A stretch of 60,968 nucleotides of DNA from Acidobacteriaceae bacterium. GTDB lineage: Bacteria > Acidobacteriota > Terriglobia > Terriglobales > Acidobacteriaceae. Position 1 is the first letter of the stretch; each line of letters opens with the position of its first letter. The notes under the pieces are model-generated. The model was not told the DNA's origin and ran no database searches. It saw only the letters and a list, made by a program, of their open reading frames with translations. The translations under genes were made by a program, and so were the position numbers. Shown piece after piece: positions 52,883 to 60,968 of the stretch. The stretch spans positions 1 through 60,968 of the forward strand of contig JASHOC010000034.1 in NCBI GenBank assembly GCA_030041305.1, read 5' to 3'.

Positions 52883-53105
52883 GCCCCTGCCGGTTTGCGA
52901 ATCAAACTGCGCCGTAATTCCTTTAGAATCAGGATTCTACGAGATAACTCCAATGATTTCTTATATTTAGCAAGAATACTAAAAGCCAGGCCGTTGAAAG
53001 CAGAGATTTTAGCCTCAAAAGGGGGGGGGGAGGGGGGTGTCGCCAAATTAGCTACTTTTGGTCTGCCTCCCACATTGAGCCGGGAAGCCATGGGTCATGG
53101 CCGAT
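52883..53105. other. 223-bp AT-rich spacer with a G10AG6 tract
   Basis: No gene. The region 52900-53010 is AT-rich relative to the flanks. A run of ten G, an A, and six G occupies 53021-53037, on a genome without other such runs in this window. Its function is unknown; it could be an assembly or sequencing artefact or a slippage-prone regulatory tract. Confidence 0.5.
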
Positions 53106-53666
53106 TCACTGCGACGGCCATTCCTCCACCACGATGCCCAGGTCATTGAGCTGGCGAATCACGGTTTCGAGGTTGCGCCGCATCTTAGGCCGGTCCTTGG
53201 GCGCAGCGTCCTGGGATTCGGCCACCGCGATCACGCGCCCGTAGCGCCATGCCCCGGCCGGTATCGCAACCACCGCTTTGTCCAGGTCCGCGAGCCGCAC
53301 TTCGAGTTGCTGCCGGCGCGCCGACTCCGGCCGCAGCATGGTGTTCACCCCCAGCGTGCTGGGGTTCTCGTCGGGAAGAATCACCCGCAGCGACAGCATT
53401 TCGGGGCCGACCGAAAGAAAAGGGTTAGTCCAGGAACCGGGGTCGCGTACGTCGTTATAAAGGCTCTTGGTGGGCAGCGGAATCTGGCTGAGCTCGGCGC
53501 GCTCCTCGTCCAGCTCGCTGGCTGTCTCCTGCGCCCGGTGCTCGGCGTTCACCGCGTTCTGCGCCACGCCTTTCACCGCCTGCTCCTCCTTGTGGCAGCC
53601 GGCGACGGCGGCTGCCAGCAGCACAATCGTAGCTAAAGCCCCTATCCTCTGATGGCAGTGAGTCAC
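53106..53666 (-). CDS. Lipoprotein of unknown function
   Basis: 186 residues with a GTG start at 53666. The signal ends in a lipobox (LLAAAVAGC), so lipid attachment is expected. A charged helical region (KEEQAVKGVAQNAVNAEHRAQETASELDEERAEL) is followed by SLRVILPDENPSTLGVNTMLRPESARRQQLEVRLADLDKAVVAI and a small C-terminal domain. No family is recognised. It is divergent from the flavodoxin-fold gene at 53788. Confidence 0.6.
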   Translation of the reverse strand: MTHCHQRIGALATIVLLAAAVAGCHKEEQAVKGVAQNAVNAEHRAQETASELDEERAELSQIPLPTKSLYNDVRDPGSWTNPFLSVGPEMLSLRVILPDENPSTLGVNTMLRPESARRQQLEVRLADLDKAVVAIPAGAWRYGRVIAVAESQDAAPKDRPKMRRNLETVIRQLNDLGIVVEEWPSQ

Positions 53667-53787
53667 AAGGTAAGAATATCAGGATGCACGCTCACCCGGC
53701 TGCCTGCGCGCCCCGGGTCTGCGAGCGCCGTCACAGCGCCCCCCGCTCCCGAAGCGGTACTCTGCGCCCATACCCAGGAGGCAAGCA

Positions 53788-54384
53788 ATGAGCGCCAAGG
53801 TGGTTGCGATTGTGGGCAGCTATCGCCGGGGCGGCACGATCGATAGCGCGGTCAAGATCATCCTTGAAGGCGCGCGCGAGCGCGGCGCCCAGACCCACAC
53901 GGTCTACCTCACCGAGCAACACATCGAGTTCTGCCGCAACTGCCGCGAGTGCATGCAAACCCCTGGCGAGCAGCGCGGCAAATGCGCGCAAACCGACGAT
54001 CTGGAGACGATGCTCCAGGAAATCGAAGCGGCCGACGCCGTCGTCCTGGGCTCGCCCGTCAACTGCTACAACGTGACGGCGATATTCCGCAGGTTGATGG
54101 AGCGCCTGGTCGGCGCCGCTTACTGGCCGTGGGGACAAAATGCGCCCCGGCCGCGGACCAAACGGCGGCCGCGCAAAGCAGTGCTCGTGGCGTCCTCGGC
54201 CATGCCCGGCTTCCTGATTCCCCTGGCCACGGGCGCCGCCCGCGCCTTGCGCCTCACCGCCGGCATGCTCGGCGCCAAACCGGTGGGCAGGCTGTGGATC
54301 GGTCTCGCCGCCAGCGAGCCCTACCACCCCCTGCCGCCCCGCACCCGCGTACGCGCCCGCCGTCTGGGCTGGAAGCTGGCGTAA
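53788..54384 (+). CDS. Flavodoxin-fold NAD(P)H-dependent FMN reductase-like protein
   Basis: 198 residues; AGGAGG 7 bases before the ATG. Flavodoxin-like FMN-binding loop GSYRRGGTIDSAVKI near 10-24, AADAVVLGSPVNCYNVTAIFRRLMER in the middle. A CRNCRECM cysteine cluster (about 49-56) resembles the iron-sulfur-containing flavoprotein (Isf) subgroup, and then GKCAQTDD. It probably transfers electrons from NAD(P)H or ferredoxin; substrate unknown. A C-terminal Arg-rich extension follows the fold. Confidence 0.75.
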   Translation: MSAKVVAIVGSYRRGGTIDSAVKIILEGARERGAQTHTVYLTEQHIEFCRNCRECMQTPGEQRGKCAQTDDLETMLQEIEAADAVVLGSPVNCYNVTAIFRRLMERLVGAAYWPWGQNAPRPRTKRRPRKAVLVASSAMPGFLIPLATGAARALRLTAGMLGAKPVGRLWIGLAASEPYHPLPPRTRVRARRLGWKLA

Positions 54385-54483
54385 CGATTGCGCGCCGCCC
54401 CTGCGCATTCCCGCATAGATCGGCGGCTTGTCAAAGGACCTGACAGGATACGGCGCCTCTGGTTTCGCCATTAAAATCGAAAC

Positions 54484-55356
54484 ATGATCAAGGGAATTGC
54501 GTTCTTGCGGCCGGCGGCGAGCGCGGAGGTCTATAACCAGTTGGCCAGCTTTTGCTCCGCGTTGGGCCTGGCCTCCGGCAAGGGCTGGCAGAGAGCGGAT
54601 TCCCGCGGCGCCGCTTTTCTGGCGCCTTCGGGCGCGCTGGAATTTGTCGACGGTCGCATGCCCCATGCCGCCGACCTGTTCGTCGAAGTCACCGCGCTCG
54701 ATGCCGTCCATCAGGCTGCGGAGAGTTGGCTGCGCGCCCAGGGCGGCGACCTCTCCGCAGCACGGCTCTCGGCGGTCGAAGAGACAGATTGGAAGGCGCG
54801 CATGTTTCTGGTTGAGCCGGCCCCCGGTTTCAAGTTTGGCTTCTGGGCCTGGAGCGACCCGGCCAAAGGTAAGCCGATCGCTCTGGAAGGCGATCTCTCC
54901 GCGGCGGGAATGCGGTTTGCCATCGTGGTCTCGCGGTGGAATGCGGTGATTACCGATCGACTGCTCGACGGCGCTCTCGATGCGCTGGTGCGCAGCGGCG
55001 CTCAGCGCCAGGATATTCAAGTGGCGCGCGTGCCCGGCGCATGGGAGATTCCTGCCGCTGCCCGCGCCATCGCCAACCGCGGCCAAGTGGACGCGATTGT
55101 GACCCTTGGCTGTCTATTGCGCGGAGAAACCGCGCACTACGAGGCCATTTACAACGAAGTGGCGCGCGGAATCGGCCAGTCGCAGCAGGAGACCGGCGTT
55201 CCCCACAGCTTCGGCGTGCTCACCTGCGAGAACCTCGAACAGGCGCTCAACCGGGCCGGCGTCAAGGCCGGCAACAAGGGCTTCGAGGCCGCCGCCGCAG
55301 CCATCGAAATGGTGAGCCTCGAGCGAAAACTCCAGCACGAAGGCGGCGCGGTTTGA
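54484..55356 (+). CDS. ribH: 6,7-dimethyl-8-ribityllumazine synthase with N-terminal VOC-like domain
   Basis: 290 residues, nearly double the usual RibH (~155). Residues about 134-290 are RibH: LEGDLSAAGMRFAIVVSRWN, ARVPGAWEIPAAARAI, TLGCLLRGETAHYEAIYNEVARGI with the catalytic His, and SFGVLTCENLEQALNRAG. Residues 1-125 (KGIAFLRPAASAEVYNQLAS, FVEVTALDAVHQAAESWL, ARMFLVEPAPGFKFGFWAW) resemble a VOC/glyoxalase-like half-module without obvious metal ligands. RibH makes the riboflavin precursor from an amino-ribitylaminouracil and a four-carbon phosphate. A TAAAAT box 6 bases before the ATG suggests a leaderless transcript. nusB overlaps it by 4 bp. Confidence 0.9.
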   Translation: MIKGIAFLRPAASAEVYNQLASFCSALGLASGKGWQRADSRGAAFLAPSGALEFVDGRMPHAADLFVEVTALDAVHQAAESWLRAQGGDLSAARLSAVEETDWKARMFLVEPAPGFKFGFWAWSDPAKGKPIALEGDLSAAGMRFAIVVSRWNAVITDRLLDGALDALVRSGAQRQDIQVARVPGAWEIPAAARAIANRGQVDAIVTLGCLLRGETAHYEAIYNEVARGIGQSQQETGVPHSFGVLTCENLEQALNRAGVKAGNKGFEAAAAAIEMVSLERKLQHEGGAV

Positions 55357-55787
55357 GCGCCGCGCAACATCGCAGCTCCAGGCGCCGCAAAGGGCGCGAA
55401 CTGGCCATGCAGATGTTGTTTCAGGCCGAGATGGGCAAGCAGAGCGCCGACGAGGTGCATGCAACGTTCTGGAAAGCGGGCGATGAAGTTGAGCCGGCGG
55501 TGCGTGGCTTTGCCGAGGATCTGTTTCGCGTGGCCGTGGCCCGCCGCGAGCAGATCGATGCGCTCATTGCCGCCCACTCCGCGCACTGGCGAATGGACCG
55601 GATGCCGGCCGTCGATCGCAATCTGTTGCGCATGGCCGTGGCGGAGTTGCTCGGCTTCCGAGAGACACCATTCCCGATCGTGATCAACGAGGCGCTGGAA
55701 ATTGGCCGGCGTTACGCCGCGGCGGAGTCGATCAATTTTCTGAACGGCGTGCTGGACTCGATTGCCCGCAGCCTCATTTCCACTTAG
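55353..55787 (+). CDS. nusB: Transcription antitermination factor NusB
   Basis: 144 residues from the TTG at 55353, overlapping the ribH stop (TTGA); a shorter ATG start (55407) would lose the conserved RRKGRELAMQMLFQ. The helical NusB fold is clear (AVDRNLLRMAVAELLGF, PIVINEALEIGRRYAAAESINFLNGVLD). It joins with NusE (S10) on boxA of rRNA transcripts. The ribH-nusB pair is a common bacterial arrangement. Confidence 0.93.
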   Translation: MSAAQHRSSRRRKGRELAMQMLFQAEMGKQSADEVHATFWKAGDEVEPAVRGFAEDLFRVAVARREQIDALIAAHSAHWRMDRMPAVDRNLLRMAVAELLGFRETPFPIVINEALEIGRRYAAAESINFLNGVLDSIARSLIST

Positions 55788-55888
55788 AGGCGCAGAGATC
55801 GCTGATGCTTATCGCAAAGTTTCTCGCGCCATCGCCCGCCCAGAGCTCTTCCCGGCTGAAACCCGCCGGCTCCGCTACAATCGACCCG

Positions 55889-56605
55889 ATGAGCGCCGCG
55901 GACCAAGCCAGCCATGGATCTCGCGAAACCCATTTCACCCTAGGACAGCGGCTTATCCTCACGTTCGTCCCCCGCCTCGTCTGGGCGCTCCTGCGCATCG
56001 TCAGCCTAACTTGGCGCTTTGAAATTATCGCCGAGGAAGGCGCCGTCGCGCTGCCCTTCGGCGAAGGCGCGGGCGCGGAGATTTACTGCTTCTGGCACCA
56101 GTGTGTGTTGCCATGCGCCGTCTACTTTCGCCGCACCCATGCCACCGTCCTGATCAGCCGCAGCTTCGATGGCGAACTCGTGACGCGCGTGTTGCGCCTC
56201 TGCGGCTTTCGCGCCGTGCGCGGCTCCAGTTCGCGCAGCGCGCATGAGGGGCTGATGGGATTGAAGCAGGTGCTTGAAGATGGGGGGCCGGCCATTTTCA
56301 CTGCCGATGGCCCTCGCGGCCCCATCTACCGCACCAAAATGGGCCCGATCAAGCTGGCGCAACTTACCGGCGCGCCCATCGGCGTCTTTCATCTGGAGCC
56401 GCAGCGCGCATGGACGGTGCGCTCCTGGGACCGCTTTCTGATTCCCAAACCCTTCACGCGCATCGTGGTGAGTTGGGCGCGGCGCACTTCGGTTCCAGTC
56501 GATCTCACGCCGCAGCAATTTGAGCCTAAGCGCGAGGAACTCACTGCCGCCATTGAGCGCGCCCGGCTGCGCGCCCTTGCGTACTTCGGGAAGGCCGAGG
56601 TATGA
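55889..56605 (+). CDS. DUF374 / lysophospholipid-acyltransferase-like protein
   Basis: 238 residues from the ATG at 55889; a TACAAT box ends 7 bases upstream, and no Shine-Dalgarno is visible, so a leaderless transcript is likely. An earlier ATG at 55805 is possible. Acyltransferase-like features: [18 protein letters not shown] (WH variant of the HX4D region), [28 protein letters not shown], and [10 protein letters not shown]. Members of this family act near lipid A/phospholipid synthesis (LpxL-like). The gene overlaps queA by 4 bp. Confidence 0.8.
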   Translation: MSAADQASHGSRETHFTLGQRLILTFVPRLVWALLRIVSLTWRFEIIAEEGAVALPFGEGAGAEIYCFWHQCVLPCAVYFRRTHATVLISRSFDGELVTRVLRLCGFRAVRGSSSRSAHEGLMGLKQVLEDGGPAIFTADGPRGPIYRTKMGPIKLAQLTGAPIGVFHLEPQRAWTVRSWDRFLIPKPFTRIVVSWARRTSVPVDLTPQQFEPKREELTAAIERARLRALAYFGKAEV

Positions 56606-57723
56606 GCGGCCCGGCCGAAGCAGGCGAGAGAACGAAGGGTTTGCGCGTCGCCGACTTCGATTACGACTTGCCCGAGGAGCTGATCGCGCAGCAACCTCCG
56701 CCGGAGCGCGGCGAAAGCCGCATGTTGGTGATGGATCGCGCCAGCGGCGCGGTGCGCGACAGCCGATTTGCGGAATTTCCGTCGCTCCTCAGCGCAGGGG
56801 ATTTGCTCGTTCTCAATGATAGCCGCGTGATTCCCGCACGCCTCTATGCTCGCCGTACGCTGCGCCGCGAGCGCGAGAAACCCACGGGCCGCATTGAGGT
56901 AATGCTCACCGAGCCAGCCGCCGGAAGCAACCAATGGCGCGCGCTGGTGCGACCGGGGCGAAAGATCGCCATCGGGGAGCGTCTGGTGTTTCCCGCGCCC
57001 AGCGGCGAAATCGTGCTCCAGGCCGACGTGCTCGAGCGCGGCCCGTTCGGCGAGCGCCTGCTCGAATTCGCGCCCCCTCAAGACGCGACACAGGATTTCT
57101 TCTCGATCCTCGATCGCATCGGCCACGTACCTCTGCCGCCCTACATTCGTCGCACCGATGCAGCCGCGGATCGCGAGCGCTACCAGACGGTTTACGCACG
57201 CGAACGGGGCTCGGTGGCTGCGCCTACGGCCGGCCTGCACTTCACCCCGCAAACCCTCGAAGCGATCCACGCCCGCGGGGTGGAAATAGCGCGCGTCACG
57301 CTTCACGTGGGCCTTGGCACTTTCGCGCCCATTCGCGTCGAGCGCGTGGATGAGGTCCGCTTGCACCGCGAGCGCTATACGCTGAGCGCGGCTGCCGCCA
57401 ATGCGCTGAACTGCGCTGCGCGCGAAGGGCGGCGCATTATCGCGGTGGGCACCACTGTGGTCCGCACCCTTGAAGCCATTGCGCTGCGCATGGAGCCGGG
57501 AAAGCTCGAGCCGCACTCCGGCGCGACCGAGATCTTCATCTCGCCGGGCTTCGAGTTCTGCCTTGTACGCGCCCTGCTCACCAACTTTCATCTCCCACAA
57601 TCGAGTCTGTTAATGCTAGTCAGCGCCTTTGCCGGACGAGATCGAATCCTGGCCGCCTATCGCCACGCCGTCAAGGCGCATTACCGGTTCTTCAGCTACG
57701 GAGACTGCATGTTCATCGCGTAG
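56602..57723 (+). CDS. queA: S-adenosylmethionine:tRNA ribosyltransferase-isomerase
   Basis: 373 residues, with the ATGA overlapping the preceding stop. Conserved: [25 protein letters not shown] at the start, [50 protein letters not shown], and FLITxF-type ending ([22 protein letters not shown]). It transfers the ribosyl group of SAM to pre-queuosine in tRNA. No other queuosine gene is in the window. Confidence 0.96.
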   Translation: MSGPAEAGERTKGLRVADFDYDLPEELIAQQPPPERGESRMLVMDRASGAVRDSRFAEFPSLLSAGDLLVLNDSRVIPARLYARRTLRREREKPTGRIEVMLTEPAAGSNQWRALVRPGRKIAIGERLVFPAPSGEIVLQADVLERGPFGERLLEFAPPQDATQDFFSILDRIGHVPLPPYIRRTDAAADRERYQTVYARERGSVAAPTAGLHFTPQTLEAIHARGVEIARVTLHVGLGTFAPIRVERVDEVRLHRERYTLSAAAANALNCAAREGRRIIAVGTTVVRTLEAIALRMEPGKLEPHSGATEIFISPGFEFCLVRALLTNFHLPQSSLLMLVSAFAGRDRILAAYRHAVKAHYRFFSYGDCMFIA

Positions 57724-57783
57724 CGACCATTGGGCGCCGATCGTCGCTGATCAACACCACCGCTGACTGTTACACTCTCTACC

Positions 57784-60477
57784 GTGCCTGACCAAGCCAA
57801 GCCATCCGTTTTTCTGCTCGACGCCATGTCGTTCATCTTTCGCGCGTATCACGCCATGCAGCGGTCGCGGCCTATGTCGACACGCAGTGGATTGCCCACC
57901 GCCGCTACCTACGTCTTCGTGAACATGGTCAAAAAACTGCGCCAGGATTTCGAGCCCAAATATTTTGCCGCGGTCTTCGATGTCAGCGGAGCGGTGTTTC
58001 GCGACGAAAGGGCCAAAGGTATCGAGTCGCTGAAGAAATGGAACTCCAAGACGCAGTGTTTTGAGGAAGTGGGCTACGAAGGCTATAAGGCGAAACGCGA
58101 AGCCATGCCCGAGGACCTACGCCGTCAGGTTCCATACATCCGGCGTTCGCTCGAAGCGCTGCGCATTCCCATCCTCGAGGCGGAAGGCTTTGAGGCCGAC
58201 GACGTCATTGGCACGCTAGCCCGCGAAGCCGCCGAGCGGGGGCACGAGGTCTTCATCGTCTCCGGCGATAAGGACATGATGCAATTGGTCACGCCGCAGG
58301 TGAAGGTTCTCAACCCGCAAAAGGACAACCTGATCCTCGATCCGGCGAAGGTGACCGAAACGTTCGGCGTACCCCCCGACAAAGTGATCGACGTGATGGC
58401 GCTGCGCGGCGACACCGTGGATAATATCCCCGGTGCGCCGGGTATCGGCGATAAGGGCAGCGTCGATCTGATCCGCGAATTCGGCAGCGTTGAGGCGGTT
58501 CTCGATCGCGCCGCCGAAGTCAGGCGCAAAAGCTATCGCGAATCCCTTAAACAGAATCGCGACGCTGTCTTGCTCTCGAAGGAGCTGGTCACCATCGACT
58601 GTCATGTGCCGCTGGAGCTTGATTTGACCGCGCTCGAAACTCAGCAACCAGATCTCGAAGCCTGCCGCGCGCTGTTTACCGAACTCGAATTCACTTCGCT
58701 GTTGCGCGATCTGGCTCCTGCGGAGGGCGGGCCTTTGGTGGAGATCATCGAAGAGCCGACAACCGAGCAGCTTGCTGAGTTCGACCATGCCGCGCGCAGC
58801 AAGGGATTTGCCTTCGCTCTCGACGCCGCCGAGCCCACCGCGGCGGAATCGGATGAAGAGGCGGAGCAGCCTGCGTCGCCCCTGCTCGACGCCATCGAGG
58901 CGGCCGAGCGCAAGACCCGCTCCAGCGTCGGCGTGTGCGCGGAGACGACCCGAGCGCTTTGCTTGCCGCTCACGCAGGAACTGCGCGCGTTGCTCGAAGA
59001 CCCCAAAATCCCCAAACGCACCCACGACCTGAAGCTTGCCTTGCATGTCTTGCACGGCCTCGGCGTCGAATTACGCGGCGCGGTAGACGACCTGATGCTG
59101 CTCTCCTACGCACTGAACCCCACGCACGCGACGCAGACACTGGCCGATATCGCCGCCCGCAACGGCCAGGCGCCGCCGGCGTCCGTCACGGCCAAATCCG
59201 CCGTCATTCATGCGTTGACGCCTGCGCTGCACGCTGAGGTGGAGAGGGCGGGCCTGGAGCGCGTCTACCGCGAAATCGACCTGCCCCTGGCGCCGGTGCT
59301 CTTCCGCATGGAGCGCGCCGGCGTGCGCATCGACACAACTGCGTTGGGCGGACTTTCGGAGCGGTTCAGTGCGGAAATAGACCGCGTGGGCGAGCGCATT
59401 TTCGAGCTGGCCGGGCAGCGCTTCAACATCAACTCGCCCAAGCAGCTTGGCGTCGTGCTCTTTACGCATCTGGGACTGCAGCCGCCCGCAGTGCGCGGCA
59501 AGGGCAAGACCGTTTCCACGGCCCAGGATGTTCTGGAACAGCTTGCCGAGAAGCACGAAGTTCCGCGCCTGGTGCTGGAATACCGGCATTTGGCCAAGCT
59601 CAAGTCCACTTATGTGGACGCTTTGCCGTTGCTGGCCGACGCCGATTCGCGGGTGCACACCACCTTCCAGGCGGCGGCCACGGCCACCGGCCGGCTTTCG
59701 TCCATCAACCCGAACCTCCAGAACATTCCTGTGCGGACGGAGCTGGGGCGCGAGATTCGCGCGGCGTTTACGGCGGCCCCGGATACGCGCCTGCTTTCGG
59801 CGGATTACTCGCAGATCGAACTCCGCCTGTTGGCGCACTTCTCCGGCGATCCGCTGCTGACGCGCGCTTACGCGGAGGGCATCGACATCCACACGCTCAC
59901 CGCCAGTGAAGTGTTCGGCGTGCCGGCCGACTCCATGGACAAGGAAACGCGCAATCGCGCCAAGGCCGTTAATTTCGGCATTGTCTATGGCATTTCCGCG
60001 TTTGGTCTCGCCGCACAGCTCGGCATTCCGCAGGGTGAGGCGAAGGCGTACATTGAGCGCTATTTCGCGCGCTACCAGGGCGTCAAATCGTTCATCGAGA
60101 GGACGCTGGAGCAGACGCGCAAGGATGGGTTTGTGCGTACGCTGTTCGGGCGAATGCGGCCGATTCCCGATATCGAGAGCCGCAATCCGAACCAGCGTGG
60201 CTTTGCCGAGCGAACAGCCATCAACACGCCGCTGCAGGGCACAGGCGCCGACCTCATCAAGCTAGCCATGATCGCGCTCGACCGCAAGTTGGCCGAGCGC
60301 AAGCTCAAGACGCGCATGGTCCTGCAGGTTCATGACGAATTGCTCTTCGAGGTTCCGGCCGTGGAGAGCGAGCAAGTGGAAGCGCTGGTGCGTGGGGAGA
60401 TGGAAGGCGTGGCGAAGCTCAACGTTCCGCTGGTCGCGGATCTGGCTTTCGGCCCGAACTGGCGCGATCTGAAGTAA
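57784..60477 (+). CDS. polA: DNA polymerase I
   Basis: 897 residues with a GTG start at 57784 and a TACACT box 7 bases upstream, which suggests a leaderless transcript. The 5'-3' nuclease domain covers 1-300 (LLDAMSFIFRAYHAM, AEGFEADDVIGTLA, VSGDKDMMQLV). The 3'-5' exonuclease region (about 320-480) is present in outline but lacks the DxE acid pair (reads FALDAAEP), so proofreading is probably lost. The polymerase domain has motif A DYSQIELRLLAH, motif B RNRAKAVNFGIVYGIS and motif C LQVHDELLFEV. It handles Okazaki fragment processing and repair. Confidence 0.96.
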   Translation: MPDQAKPSVFLLDAMSFIFRAYHAMQRSRPMSTRSGLPTAATYVFVNMVKKLRQDFEPKYFAAVFDVSGAVFRDERAKGIESLKKWNSKTQCFEEVGYEGYKAKREAMPEDLRRQVPYIRRSLEALRIPILEAEGFEADDVIGTLAREAAERGHEVFIVSGDKDMMQLVTPQVKVLNPQKDNLILDPAKVTETFGVPPDKVIDVMALRGDTVDNIPGAPGIGDKGSVDLIREFGSVEAVLDRAAEVRRKSYRESLKQNRDAVLLSKELVTIDCHVPLELDLTALETQQPDLEACRALFTELEFTSLLRDLAPAEGGPLVEIIEEPTTEQLAEFDHAARSKGFAFALDAAEPTAAESDEEAEQPASPLLDAIEAAERKTRSSVGVCAETTRALCLPLTQELRALLEDPKIPKRTHDLKLALHVLHGLGVELRGAVDDLMLLSYALNPTHATQTLADIAARNGQAPPASVTAKSAVIHALTPALHAEVERAGLERVYREIDLPLAPVLFRMERAGVRIDTTALGGLSERFSAEIDRVGERIFELAGQRFNINSPKQLGVVLFTHLGLQPPAVRGKGKTVSTAQDVLEQLAEKHEVPRLVLEYRHLAKLKSTYVDALPLLADADSRVHTTFQAAATATGRLSSINPNLQNIPVRTELGREIRAAFTAAPDTRLLSADYSQIELRLLAHFSGDPLLTRAYAEGIDIHTLTASEVFGVPADSMDKETRNRAKAVNFGIVYGISAFGLAAQLGIPQGEAKAYIERYFARYQGVKSFIERTLEQTRKDGFVRTLFGRMRPIPDIESRNPNQRGFAERTAINTPLQGTGADLIKLAMIALDRKLAERKLKTRMVLQVHDELLFEVPAVESEQVEALVRGEMEGVAKLNVPLVADLAFGPNWRDLK

Positions 60478-60513
60478 TCGGAAAAAGAAAACGGGCTTAC
60501 AATACGGGTGGCG

Positions 60514-60921
60514 ATGGAGTCAGTGAGCGCCGGCGATCGCTGGCGCATGCGGCTCAGGCGATGCTTTCCCATGTTGTTCGATCTCGGCAAAGCGCTCTCG
60601 TTTTTTTTGAGCATTCTGTCGCTGTGCCCGGTGGTGGTGAACGCCTTTTTTGTTCCGGGGGCGCGTTGGGAAGATCGGCTAATGCTTTCTTTGGCAAGGA
60701 TCGTTCTGGCTGCCTGCGTCTGCTTTGCCAGCGGCCTGCTGTTTCTCCGCGACGATCATTCGGGCCGCGCGATCGAAGAGGCTCTGCTGTCAACGCTGCC
60801 GGTGCGCATGTTTTTCTGGACGGTGGCCACGGTGGCGGTTCTGTTTGTGGTTTCCTGGTATCTCGACGTCAATTACGCACCGCTGCTGTGGCGGAATCAG
60901 CCATACGAGATCGGTTTTTAG
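60514..60921 (+). CDS. Small multi-TM hypothetical protein
   Basis: 135 residues from the ATG at 60514 (a GTG at 60508 is an alternative). Three hydrophobic helices: ALSFFLSILSLCPVVVNAFF (about 27-46), LSLARIVLAACVCFASGLLF (about 58-77), MFFWTVATVAVLFVVSWYL (about 99-117). A TACAAT sits at 60498-60503 just upstream. There is no recognised family. It lies 36 bp after polA. Confidence 0.55.
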   Translation: MESVSAGDRWRMRLRRCFPMLFDLGKALSFFLSILSLCPVVVNAFFVPGARWEDRLMLSLARIVLAACVCFASGLLFLRDDHSGRAIEEALLSTLPVRMFFWTVATVAVLFVVSWYLDVNYAPLLWRNQPYEIGF

Positions 60922-60953
60922 TAATTCCTCAGACGCGCCACTCGTTCCGCTGA

Positions 60954-60968
60954 GGGGTAGCCACCCCT
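60954..60968. mobile_element. Probable tip of a second IS1595-like element
   Basis: The window ends with GGGGTAGCCACCCCT, whose first 8 bases (GGGGTAGC) equal the inward-read terminal bases of the IS fragment at 191-184. This suggests that another element of the same family begins here. The short length makes it tentative. Confidence 0.35.

Noticed and set aside
54936..55352. Longer nusB frame starting inside ribH
   Set aside because: Conserved NusB sequence starts only after the TTG at 55353; the earlier codons are antiphase ribH sequence with no NusB similarity.

Overview
The window looks like the chromosome of a high-GC member of the Acidobacteriota (Terriglobia-like). This is inferred from gene content: paired VWFA proteins of the type common in that phylum, an ECF sigma factor next to a TPR-containing Ser/Thr kinase, large secreted sedolisin-type proteases with Ig-like repeats, CHRD and NHL-type exported proteins, and dispersed short palindromic elements. 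No ribosomal RNA is present, so the assignment is not proven.

Layout. 1-191 is the 3' end of an IS1595-family insertion sequence, and the last 15 bases (60954-60968) look like the tip of another copy. 0.5-9.6 kb holds a MetE-like methyltransferase, an exported haem-motif/beta-propeller protein, LolA-like and small exported proteins, serS and a type II NADH dehydrogenase; a 41-bp-period repeat array lies between serS and ndh. 9.6-12.1 kb is a gene-poor stretch with phage-like small genes and a broken gene, ending at a tRNA-Arg(CCG). 12.1-14.8 kb encodes an AmmeMemoRadiSam system whose B and A proteins are fused and carry a signal peptide. A 270-bp inverted-repeat element follows.

15.4-21.2 kb is a tightly overlapping six-gene operon: ABC ATPase, FtsX-like permease, LolA-like periplasmic protein, outer-membrane barrel, LytS-type kinase and LytTR regulator. 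It is probably a regulated envelope export or lipoprotein-sorting system. 21.4-22.8 kb is an outer-membrane channel plus HMA-like pair. 22.9-27.5 kb carries fabI, murI, a GerMN protein, an amidase and a DUF1015 protein, mostly envelope genes. 27.8-30.0 kb holds two VWFA proteins. 30.1-33.4 kb is an ECF sigma/kinase cascade in which an in-frame TGA has split the kinase N-terminus. 33.7-38.2 kb has exported NHL and CHRD proteins, a second kinase and a membrane-bound haem-motif sensor.

38.3-48.3 kb contains gdhA, uvrA, an L-rhamnose isomerase-like gene, a low-GC islet encoding a two-TM protein, and the lactate-oxidation operon lutABC, whose lutC carries an insertion derived from a local minisatellite. 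49-52.5 kb is a 1165-residue sedolisin. 53.1-60.9 kb is housekeeping: a lipoprotein, a flavodoxin-fold reductase, ribH fused to an extra N-terminal domain, nusB, a DUF374 acyltransferase, queA, polA and a small membrane protein.

Non-coding structure is unusually rich. There are three near-identical 117-bp TA-flanked MITE-like copies (21211, 35520, 52766) and a diverged relative at 37160, as well as several minisatellites.
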